The position numbers and the translations under genes are program-made. The notes under the pieces were generated by a model. That model was given only the letters and a program-made list of their open reading frames with translations. It had not been told where the DNA came from and did no database searches. Below, one piece after another: positions 12,201 to 18,325 of a DNA stretch of 64,000 nucleotides; positions within the stretch are counted from its first letter, which is position 1; every line of letters starts with the position of its first letter. Source of the stretch: Leptasterias polaris (lineage: Eukaryota; Echinodermata; Asteroidea; Forcipulatida; Asteriidae); NCBI GenBank assembly GCA_037783415.1, contig JAZGTN010000096.1, positions 1,240,001 to 1,304,000 of the forward strand, written 5' to 3'.

Positions 12201-15200
12201 CCCCCCCCCCCCCCCGGAACCTATGAGCTTTCCTCTTTACAAAATGGAAGTAGTTCCGGTCGGCTGTCCCAAGATGCATTGGTGTGAATGCTGGGGGAAG
12301 TTGGCGTTCGATTAGCTCATGGTTAGGGGCTCACCCGGATGAGCAGACCGGGGTCGACCCGGGGAAGCTAATCGAACGCACCCAACATGTCCTCTTAACC
12401 CCCCCCCCCCCCCTGAATCCTATGACCCGTCCTCTTAAAATCCGCAAAATAAAGAACATGTGGTACAGATTATTATGTGGCGGCCGCCAGATAATTATGT
12501 GGCGGCCGCCAGATAATTATGTGGCGGCCGCCAGATAATAAGTGGCGACCGCCACTTAATTAAGTGGCGGCCGCCGGATAATAAGTGGCGGCCGCCAGAT
12601 AAATGGTACAAAAAAAATATTATCGCGCTCATGAAAAAATATTTCACTTCTTATTTCCTGGCACTATCCGGCTTCCGTACTAAAGATACCCATGAGAGGT
12701 TTGTATAAAACGAACAAGATATTATTATTATATACTTCTAGTAACAAAACCAAGGATACCTCATACGAGAACTTATCACTGTAGCTCGCAAGCCCGAGGA
12801 AACCTGTAAACAAGGGTGCTTGCTATGTGAACCAGAAACACCGGGGTTAACCTCTACTTTTGGATTGTGCACGACTGTGAAGTTAGATTGATATACAAAC
12901 CTATGTGAATGTCCAATGTCCAATATCGAAATAGCAAAGTACGGTAGACGTTCGCTTTACATACCTATTTGAATGTCAAATGTCCAATATCAAACTAACT
13001 ATACTGTCACAGGTGCCACGACCGGGACTCGAACCCGCACTCTGCTGATCAGAAACACCAGAGTAGAGCTTGAGTCCGGTGCTCGGCCACGGCACGTCAT
13101 TCTTGGCGGTTTGCTTCTAACCTATGGTGGCAATGGTGAATCGGCAGGTTCGGTTTAACAGCCTTCTCAAAGGGTACCGGGTTAGGTTTTTTGAAGCAAA
13201 GTCACTAAACTGCCTCCCATGTTCACTCATGGAGTAATGAAAAACCGTATGTGTGCATCTATTATAAAGTGGTTCAATGGTCAATGCATCAACAATGTAG
13301 GTAATCTCACTACAACTTGATGTCATTTTACATGTAAGGTTCGTTGAGGGAAAATTTTGTTTAATTTATTGAACAATTTGTATTTCTATTGTGGTTGCTT
13401 TGATAGGCTGGCGAGGCCCGCTGGGGCACCGATGAGGCGGTGTTTAATCGTATCTTAGCAACAAGAAGCTACGCACAACTACGCGCCATGTTTGAAGAAT
13501 ACAGTAAGGTACAATAGTCAAAATTCGTTTAATTCAAGTACAACAATCTCAAATTTGGGAATATTATCTTATTGTCAAAAGACCTAACATTTTGTGAAGA
13601 ACATTAAACCTTTGCAACAAATGTCTCTTTATATTTTTGATTGTTCCTAATAGGCCTATTGGTTTTGGGTTGAACATCCTCAAATTGAGATGTTTTCAAA
13701 CTATGTCCCTTTTTTAAAGGTATTATACAGGATTGGCAGAGCTGACAAAATAATCACAGACAGTGTTCATGTTTTGTGTAATCAACCACATACATGAAAT
13801 AACAAACCTGTGAAAATTTGAGCTCAATTGGTCATCGAGGTCACGAGAAAATAGTGAAAAGAGACCTTATGTGTTTTCTGTTTTTCAAACATCTAGTTTA
13901 TTATCGCGCGCGATAAAAACTATTGTTTTACTCATTTCTCAGAAACGATAGCATTTTAGGCAGAAATATTTTAAGGAAACCTTTCTACCATTACTTACTT
14001 TAAATCATGTAAGTTATGTGTGAATCTGTGAACATTTGTGTTTTTCAATCTTACCAATAGTGTACAGGGCCTTTAAGCGAAGAATCCTTAGGTTAGTATG
14101 TTCAAAGATTAATGAGCAATAACCCAATAATATACTGAATTCCATTATTGATAAGGCAGGCATTTGCATTCGTCGCGTAGAGACTGACGAGGTGTACGCA
14201 AACAAGGATATGTAATTAAAGGTCATTCCATTTTCTAAAAACAAATTCTATCAGTAGGGAGCTTCCTTTTGATAAGTTAACAATTTGAGTGATGGTTCAA
14301 AATTAAGTACAGTCAACTCTTTGTAATTTTGTTTGGGAAAATCAGATGTTTTTTCCCTTCTTCCCCCCCCCCCACCCCCATCTTCACAGATATCCGAGAA
14401 GGGCATAGAGGGCGCTATTATAAGTGAGACAACCGGAGATTTACAAGACGGATTCCTCTCACTCGGTAAGACGTTGTAATATTGTTTACATGTATCAAAC
14501 ATTGAATGCTTTTCAACGGAAACCAGTTAATATTGTGCCAAGCAAAATATATTTTGCAATACAAACACTATAGACCATGTTACCTTTAGTTTACAGAAAT
14601 AGTGACCTTGCACATTCTAATGCATTTCCTGACTGGCAAGATACTACACTGGCCATATGGGAAAGTTTACATTTTGTGTCATAATTTTCACATAAATTCA
14701 AGAGTTACAAAAGCAACAGCTGTACAGCCAGCCCCCTTTCTTCATATCAAAAGTTGAGAAAAATCAGACAGTGCAATCTCCATAAAACATATATAAGACT
14801 TATTTTATTCTTCCATTAAGCTGCGTACAAACTGTGCCTGCAGGAAGTCCGGGCTCTGTGTGGCTCTTTTGTAAACATGTGATGTCACAGGTCACATGGT
14901 ATATATTGTGGCGGTTTTTTATTGTGTATGCTATGATTTAGAAATACATATTTTCAACATATTTTCTCGTAATTACGACTTATTATCTCGTAATAACGAA
15001 ATTCTGTATGGTGTTTTCTATTTTTTTTAAACCCAAACAAACAACGGGCGTATTTTCGGCAAAGATATACCTAAACAACAATATCTAAACATAAACTATT
15101 GACAAACTTAGCGCGTTTTGTGATGAATCTTTTGTGTGTGTTTATTTCATGATTTTGATGGTATGAGACTAGTTTTACTTCAGGATAGGGGAAATTGCTA

Positions 15201-16509
15201 GACTTATTAAAGTACGTAACCGTATCTTTCTTTACATAATAGTGAAGAGTGTACGTGATCCATGCTCCTTCTTTGCTGAGCGACTTCACAAATCAATGAA
15301 AGGCATTGGCACGAATGACCAGATGCTCATTAGATGCGTGGTCTCAAGATCAGAGGTAAACTTCAGATTAGGAACTTTCATTTTCGACATTCTTTTATTC
15401 AAAATACTGTTTCAAAATAGAGAGTAATAACCTTACTATTCGATTCAAGTTGTGTTTATTTCACAGCTACAACACCTTTTTGAAAGAACTGCGTCGGGCT
15501 GCAGAGCAAGATCTTTAAAAAAGAAGTTTTTCTTTAGTTATTTGAGTTTTGGAAGATTGAATTAAAATCATTCCAATCCTTGTCAATAAAATACATGGTG
15601 CAAGCAACCTGTGATTATCTCACTAATGTAGAGAACCTTGCCAGGGGTTTTGTGCATGTCAGAGACGTGCACTCATCTACATCAAGGCAATTGCAATAAG
15701 AAAGCAATGTCGATTTTTTTGAATATGGAAAGCGTTTAGGTTGAATTATCAATAAGCCTTCAGACTGAATTATCAATCAGCTTTCAGATTGAATTATCAA
15801 TCAGCTTTCAGATTAAATTATCAATCGGATTTCAGATTGATTTATCAATAAGCTTTCCGGATTTAATTTTCAATAAGCTTTCAGACTGAATTATCAATCA
15901 GATTTCAGATTGAATAATCAATAAGCTTTCGGATTGATTTATCAATAAGCTTTTAGATTAAATTGTCATTAAGCTTCCAGATTCATTTATCAATAAGCTT
16001 TCAGATTGACTTATCAATAAGCTTTCCGGATTGAATTTTCAATAAGCTTCAAGATTGAATTTTCAATAAGTTTTCAGAATAAATTATCAATAAGCATTCA
16101 TATCGATTTCATCAAAGCTTTCATATTGATTTATCGATAAGGTTTCCGGATTGAGTTATCGATCAGGTTTACTGGTTGAATTGTCAATAAGCTTATAGGA
16201 TTGATTTATCAATAAGCTTTCAGGATTGATTATCAATACGCTTTCAGATTGAATACAGTTCCCTATAACAGAACAGTGTGTGTTAAGTACGGTGCAGAAA
16301 GAAATAACAGTTGTATTTTTAATTTCGAACCCCAAAATTGCAAAGTTTATTAAATTGTACAATTTGTTTGTTATTTCCAGATCGATCTGGTTGAGATTAA
16401 GGAGATGTTTTTGACTCGTTATGGAAAGACTCTCGGTGATTATATTAAAGATGATACAAGTGGGTTCTATAGAGAATTGCTGCTCAGAATCGTCGACGGT
16501 GAAGACTAA
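201..16509 (+). CDS. Annexin, first of two (5' end outside window)
   Basis: Annexins are cytosolic Ca2+-dependent phospholipid-binding proteins made of four ~70-residue repeats. Exons seen: 201-295, 1952-2065, 2523-2579, 3629-3662, 4503-4582, 4870-4938, 13407-13508, 14390-14465, 15243-15355, 16381-16509 (stop TAA). All join in frame with AG acceptors and GT donors, giving about 288 residues from inside repeat I to the C terminus. Annexin type-II calcium motifs are visible: GTDEK (repeat I), GLGTDEE with GDTSGD (II), WGTDEA with SETTGD (III), MKGIGTND with DDTSG (IV). In repeat I the usual acidic ligand (SEL-G in annexins) reads SKLSG, so that site probably binds calcium poorly. The start codon and first exons lie before position 1. 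The intron 4939-13406 holds a 5.5-kb retrotransposon and a foldback element. The family call is firm; the orthology group is not. Confidence 0.96.
1059..1410. repeat. Foldback repeat with poly-G tract
   Basis: AATGGTAAGTCTCCATTGACC at 1059 is mirrored at 1342-1364. The arms continue inward through GAGGGCGCTCAGTGTGGGC and GAAAGAAAGTAACGAAGC. The left arm alone carries a 40-nt G run (1147-1190). The central AAATTACTTCGCGA segment recurs inverted just outside the right arm (1371-1410), so the structure is a composite. Confidence 0.8.
1952..2065 (+). CDS. Annexin 1 exon: repeat I, second half
   Basis: 114 nt between TTGCAG and GTACTG, phase 0 at both ends. It encodes [14 protein letters not shown] and LYEATK. 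The lysine in SKLSG replaces the calcium-binding acid of repeat I. Confidence 0.95.
2094..2165 (+). repeat. (TAA)n plus GGGCATTTATAATGCGCC repeat
   Basis: An imperfect (TAA)n run followed by GGGCATTTATAATGCGCC and ATGCTCATGGTGC. The same layout occurs at 20709 and 26808; it looks like the short tail of a dispersed element family. Confidence 0.55.
2523..2579 (+). CDS. Annexin 1 exon: repeat II calcium loop
   Basis: 57 nt after acceptor TTAAG, donor GTAATA. It encodes [13 protein letters not shown] to TNQ. With the next 34-nt exon it makes 91 nt of repeat II. Confidence 0.94.
2941..3090 (+). repeat. Short degenerate tandem repeat CCTAAATGTAGCCC
   Basis: Five loose copies of CCTAAATGTAGC in 150 bp within an intron of the first annexin. 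Confidence 0.6.
3629..3662 (+). CDS. Annexin 1 exon: repeat II, 34-nt micro-exon
   Basis: Acceptor TTACACAG, donor GTAAGA. It encodes [11 protein letters not shown] and ends in phase 1. The second annexin has a 34-nt exon at the same place (25078-25111), which supports it. Confidence 0.92.
4202..4290 (-). mobile_element. tRNA-derived SINE fragment
   Basis: On the minus strand an A-box-like TAGCTCGGTTGGTAGAAC is followed by a B box GGTTCAAATCC at tRNA spacing, then CCGTTCTAGACCA. The anticodon arm does not fold cleanly, so it is a SINE head rather than a tRNA gene. Confidence 0.7.
4503..4582 (+). CDS. Annexin 1 exon: repeat II, second half
   Basis: 80 nt after TTTCCAAG, donor GTAAG. It encodes [18 protein letters not shown] to MCS. 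The aspartate in GDTSG is the acidic cap of the repeat II calcium site. Confidence 0.95.
4870..4938 (+). CDS. Annexin 1 exon: linker between repeats II and III
   Basis: 69 nt after ATTGTAG, donor GTAAGT, phase 0. It encodes [19 protein letters not shown] to IFK, the long II-III connector typical of annexins. Confidence 0.93.
5251..5394 (-). repeat. Split direct repeat B2 (3' end of retrotransposon)
   Basis: Second B copy forming the element terminus. The 307 bp between B2 and A2 (5395-5701) has no clear coding sequence. Confidence 0.9.
5702..5838 (-). repeat. Split direct repeat A2
   Basis: Identical to A1. It abuts B1 with a 2-nt overlap (5837-5838), which reproduces the A-B junction expected in the circular intermediate. 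Confidence 0.9.
5837..5980 (-). repeat. Split direct repeat B1
   Basis: 144 bp identical to 5251-5394, located 180 bp after the recombinase stop codon. Confidence 0.9.
6160..7095 (-). CDS. Retrotransposon tyrosine recombinase
   Basis: 311 residues, the enzyme thought to insert the circular DNA copy without a target duplication. An N-terminal core-binding domain with SAM-like helices (residues 1-105) is followed by the catalytic domain. Catalytic residues are all visible: Arg144 in GFFRNDEL, His259 and Arg262 in [11 protein letters not shown], His282 in KKHGRW, Tyr294 in DGYVKES. The stop codon is 180 bp before repeat B1. It is encoded separately downstream of RT, as is usual in DIRS-order elements. 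No frameshift or stop is present. Confidence 0.95.
   Translation of the reverse strand: MDRVMKASRAPNTLRKYERHLAEWQSWCQIHGLPHIPAKTDDIARFFMELFTSNAPYSKIEGLFYSIKWYHDCTSYITTNPCDAKFLRLALEGLKRLTAKPTCPKDPVTTEILTKIVDKFGVSNNLLHARLCAMCLLSFAGFFRNDELINIRECDLDIHPSFVRIFIAKSKTDQLKEGSWVYIAKTGSTLCPVKALSKYIDLAGITDFTDKFLFRPMIFAKSVQTHRLRNGQLSYTRCRETFKDALEQVGVDSKRFGLHSLRSGGATAAAALGVPDRLFKKHGRWRSENAKDGYVKESVETRLAVSLNLGL
7452..9818 (-). CDS. Retrotransposon reverse transcriptase-RNase H with methyltransferase-like tail
   Basis: 788 codons as an open frame, but roughly the first 112 overlap gag exon 2 in another frame, so real Pol probably starts near 9481 by frameshift or re-initiation. [16 protein letters not shown] (285-298), LPFGLSTAP (323-331), YLDD active site (355-358). 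RNase H: YTDAS (Asp521), WRELKGA (Glu557), YTDNKG (Asp582). The tail has [15 protein letters not shown] (659-673), then FTLDW and [11 protein letters not shown] (698-708), resembling the Dam-like domain of DIRS and PAT Pol proteins. No aspartic protease and no integrase are seen, as expected for this order. Residue numbers count from 9818. Confidence 0.93.
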   Translation of the reverse strand: MNWQTTPRTRSVFARLSHGQWQSARKPRLDYGRGHTSRADGMCPSLRLTQIVFFVAIVTKIDQRLAPLTAQVIDQVQNPTTSVSSVVNQGIGERAAQGFNIPSAEKTPAVSDDSTSSRTLTHMGHPQECSDSNEYDKLLAYSDNYFDYEQGSAEPIVKGRLKNSLNFWNKINANPEVLDVIQSGYKIPLIETPPPRQLRNNKSALAHSEFVTEAILDLLNKNLISECNSPPTVVNPLTVSIQSSGKKRLILDLRYVNQFVWKDKIKFEDWNEALKYFCKGDFMFSFDLKSGYHHIDIFHEHRTFLGFSWNFRGASKKFSFNVLPFGLSTAPYIFTKVLRPLVSHWRRTGMFIVVYLDDGWGREATKTSCAKTAELIKADLLAAGLVPNKDKSVWVPTQKLDWLGLTWDSQESSIAATSRRVVDTLESIQRIIEALPSVTARKLASITGKIISFSCVVGNVSQLKSRYLHMEISKRKHWDYQFSLSNNKVLEEIFFWKSELPELNKRFIFDYSVPQILVYTDASNTGCGAWAIASSAKMEFQQNWSVEERGKSSTWRELKGASLAIKTFANVLKGKNLILYTDNKGVVAVVSKGSMVEELQDLSLELFRFCKSNVINLKTQWISRNQNVEADFLSRQEDLDDWGVSNEFFKFVDGMWGPHSVDRFANEYNAKLPVFNSKYDTQYSSHVNCFTLDWAKDNNWLVPPIDLICDVLRHVKTCKARGTLVVPEWPSAVFWPLMFTQSGHFKDLVVETMRFEDPTNIFVQGHNKQAIFGTEKMKSAVLCARLQG
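9481..10561 (-). CDS. Retrotransposon Gag, spliced, with CCHC zinc knuckle
   Basis: Predicted join of 10561-10150 and 9848-9481 (259 residues, stop TGA). Exon 1 encodes [13 protein letters not shown] and a charged, coiled-coil-like region rich in Glu/Lys/Gln ([17 protein letters not shown]). Exon 2 encodes an acidic patch, a very basic stretch ([10 protein letters not shown]) and a zinc knuckle [14 protein letters not shown] of CX2CX4HX4C form. The 301-nt intron (10149-9849) has donor CAG|GTTGG and acceptor ATATAG|GC, and joins GAC GCA G to GC TGG in frame. Without splicing exon 1 runs only a few codons past the donor. An upstream in-frame ATG at 10648 lies inside repeat A1; I prefer the one at 10561, just past it. 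The splice is inferred, not shown. Confidence 0.8.
9849..10149 (-). other. Predicted spliceosomal intron in retrotransposon gag
   Basis: 301 nt with GT and AG ends, phase 1 on both sides, linking the coiled-coil half of Gag to the zinc-knuckle half. A retained intron in an otherwise intact retroelement implies that the genomic RNA is kept unspliced. Confidence 0.7.
10573..10709 (-). repeat. Split direct repeat A1 (5' end of retrotransposon)
   Basis: 137 bp identical to 5702-5838. It should contain the promoter/leader; the preferred Gag ATG (10561) lies just inside it. Confidence 0.9.
10785..10790. repeat. Target-site duplication CTAAAG, left
   Basis: It repeats at 12680-12685 directly after the right end of the foldback element. 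Confidence 0.75.
10874..11208. repeat. GGCGGCCGCC minisatellite, left arm of foldback copy 1
   Basis: Sixteen units of about 21 bp. Each is a self-complementary decamer flanked by TTATC/GATAA or CACTTAAT/ATTAAGTG, so most units are palindromes in their own right. One unit reads GACGGCCGCC. Confidence 0.95.
11303..11842. mobile_element. Nested inverted-repeat element inside the foldback element
   Basis: 540 bp bounded by about 30-bp inverted ends starting GGGTGCGTTCGATTAGCT and rich in GGGTCGACCC. The corresponding left-arm sequence of the second foldback copy (around 38970-38998) is uninterrupted, so this is a later insertion. A shortened inverted copy of its outer part lies in the right arm (12242-12382). 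No long reading frame is credible. Confidence 0.75.
12242..12382. repeat. Partial inverted copy of the nested element
   Basis: It mirrors the outer about 140 bp of 11303-11842 in the opposite arm of the foldback element, but the inner 380 bp is absent. This suggests transfer between arms followed by deletion. Confidence 0.65.
12680..12685. repeat. Target-site duplication CTAAAG, right
   Basis: Matches 10785-10790 exactly. Confidence 0.75.
13012..13095 (-). mobile_element. tRNA-Leu(CAA)-like SINE or pseudogene
   Basis: The minus strand begins GTGCCGTGGCCGAG and ends GGGTTCGAGTCCCGG then GTGGCACC. The acceptor stem pairs over 7 bp with two wobbles. The anticodon loop CTCAAGC (CAA) and a long variable arm are recognisable, but the D arm is shortened and 5 nt are inserted after the anticodon loop. 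It should not give a working tRNA. Confidence 0.72.
13407..13508 (+). CDS. Annexin 1 exon: repeat III, first half
   Basis: 102 nt after TTGATAG, donor GTACAA. It encodes [32 protein letters not shown]. It lies 8.5 kb after the previous exon because of element insertions in the intron. Confidence 0.95.
14390..14465 (+). CDS. Annexin 1 exon: repeat III, second half
   Basis: 76 nt after TCTTCACAG, donor GTAAGA. It encodes [19 protein letters not shown] and ends in phase 1. The glutamate of SETTGD caps the repeat III calcium site. Confidence 0.94.
15243..15355 (+). CDS. Annexin 1 exon: repeat IV, first half
   Basis: 113 nt after ATAATAG, donor GTAAAC. It encodes [31 protein letters not shown] and ends SRSE. 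Confidence 0.95.
15740..16254 (+). repeat. Degenerate ~25-bp tandem repeat
   Basis: About 20 copies of a unit close to TTATCAATAAGCTTTCAGATTGAA with many substitutions. It fills the intron just before the last exon of the first annexin, ending about 130 bp from its acceptor. Confidence 0.9.
16381..16509 (+). CDS. Annexin 1 terminal exon: repeat IV end and stop
   Basis: 129 nt after TATTTCCAG. It encodes [34 protein letters not shown] and ends DGED-stop at 16507-16509. This is a standard annexin C terminus. Confidence 0.96.
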   Translation: MDLVEIKEMFLTRYGKTLGDYIKDDTSGFYRELLLRIVDGED

Positions 16510-18202
16510 GAAGATAAAACATTCACATATTGTAAGTTACTATCACAATGGTCGGGTGTTTGGGCGATCAATGAATGGTTGTATAAAGAGTGAAAAGTGG
16601 ATTGTACAATACTTAACATCCTCTTTTTAATGGATTATTGTTCCGAGAGCAAAATTGTTTTGCTTAAGACTCTAGTCTCGAGATATCAGATTGTTTCAAA
16701 GAAATAATTGTTTACAATAATCAAAATATGCGGCATATTTGAAACTATGTCACAATGCTCCCAATGAGTGACAATGATAAACAAGGTATCTACCCATAAC
16801 CTATTAAACTTGTCGATATGACTGTCTATTTTATTTAGCATTATTGTTGTTATATTACATTATATTCTAAAATATGTAGATACCGATTTTGTTAATGAGC
16901 ATGTTTATACGACGATAAATATTTCAAATAATCATTTTTATGATGTAAAATTAACTCCATTGTCGTCGGGTTGCTTCCAGCTTGTAAATTATTGTCATTG
17001 AAATTGAACATTATGTCAATGTTGCTGTAACTGAAACCATGCATAATAAGATTAAGTACATTCTTATTTATGATTTTTACATTCTTTATAATAATGAAAA
17101 AAATATATAATATCTAAATATTTACCGATACATGTATTATACTGGCAACTATCTTCAGAGTGCATAGAACAATAACCCACACCGAACCAATGTCAAATGT
17201 ATTTATTTATTTATTTACTTATTTATTTATTTATTTATTTATTTATTTGAATTGCCCCTTACGGCCATGTAACAAATCTTCATTTCTGATTTCTGTGTAT
17301 GTCTAATGTGCACAAAGGAAGAGAGTTCATTGTCTTGTTTATACTGCATGCATAACATATAAATATTGGATGCATTCGAGGAGTGCCATGTTGCAGAATA
17401 GACAAGCCAGATTTAACCGAGTGATTATATTCTGCGGCGTCAAAGCACGGAAAAATGCATTAATTATTTGTTTTGTTTAACTAGCCTACATCCTTGTCAT
17501 CCTAAAAAATTACAATAAGCACAAAAAAAACTCGGAAACACGTCCATCTAACACTTAAACAATTGATAAACAAAAAAATCCCTTCAAAACAACGTGGAAG
17601 ACTCCACGCAGACACCAACCTTTTCCGCCGTGAGACGACCTAGCCTCGTTGTGGACAAGTGGGCGGGGATTTATTAATTTGGAACCGACGCTGCTTAGTT
17701 TTCGAAGCGTCCTACATTTTTGAGTGTGGCGGCAGCACAGGTGACAAAATAAAAGGCGACACGTGACGCGTGTTCCACCAATCAAATGACAAGGATTTGT
17801 GTGCTCAAAATAAAAACTAATTTGTAAAATATCAATATTAACCGGAAGAGCGTAATTTTACGTGCGAAATTACTTGGCCATAGTCTGAAAGGATCCCAAT
17901 GTCATCAATTTCATCCTCACTAAAATGAATGTTAATTAATAAACACGTCTCCGTAACTACACCGCAACCCCAGTGTTGTTTACATTATATCTTTGGTATT
18001 AGTTTTACACTCGCCTATACAGGTTGTTATTTAAAAATAAACGTGCTTGATTAAAATGAATATACAGACAATCGGACACCAAAGTGTACACCTGTTAATA
18101 TTATTGTGACCACAATATTAATAATTTATCAATGCTCCATGTGTGGGATAAACTCCACTGAATTTTACATATGTTTTCAATGTTCTTCGTGACTAAAGCT
18201 CT
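16510..18202. other. Intergenic region between the two convergent annexins
   Basis: 1.7 kb holding both 3' UTRs. It is AT-rich, with a (TTTA)n run at 17201-17249. I see no credible coding sequence. Several AATAAA-like hexamers exist on both strands but none can be assigned. Confidence 0.7.
17201..17249. repeat. (TTTA)n microsatellite
   Basis: About 12 near-perfect tetranucleotide copies in the intergenic stretch. Confidence 0.95.
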
Positions 18203-18325
18203 TTACTCTCCAATGACAGCCAGCAGCATTTTACGAAAGTCTCCACTCGTCTCGCTCTTGATAGCTTCAGACAACGTCTTGTTGTATTTTCCCACGTACA
18301 CTAATTTGATGTGCTCCAAATCAAC
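18203..18325 (-). CDS. Annexin 2 terminal exon: repeat IV end and stop
   Basis: 123 nt after acceptor AACAG. It encodes [35 protein letters not shown], stop TAA (18205-18203). Confidence 0.96.
   Translation of the reverse strand, partial: VDLEHIKLVYVGKYNKTLSEAIKSETSGDFRKMLLAVIGE

Larger units (their letters stand above)
10791..12679. mobile_element. Foldback element with NotI-type palindromic repeats, copy 1
   Basis: The two ends are inverted copies starting TACGGAAGCCGGATAGTGCC, followed by an AT-rich stretch and arrays of GGCGGCCGCC units spaced about 21 bp apart. The left arm has 15 perfect and one altered unit (10874-11208); the right arm has 5 perfect and one altered (12479-12596). Inner segments are also inverted: G-runs with CATAGGATC-like phrases at left mirror C-runs with GATCCTATG at right. 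A 6-bp direct repeat CTAAAG flanks it (10785-10790, 12680-12685). It has no coding capacity. The palindromic arms make it a very large hairpin former. I do not recognise the family. Confidence 0.88.

Noticed and set aside
13012..13095. Functional tRNA-Leu gene
   Set aside because: The D arm is shortened and 5 nt are inserted beside the anticodon arm; related fragments nearby show it is a SINE or pseudogene.
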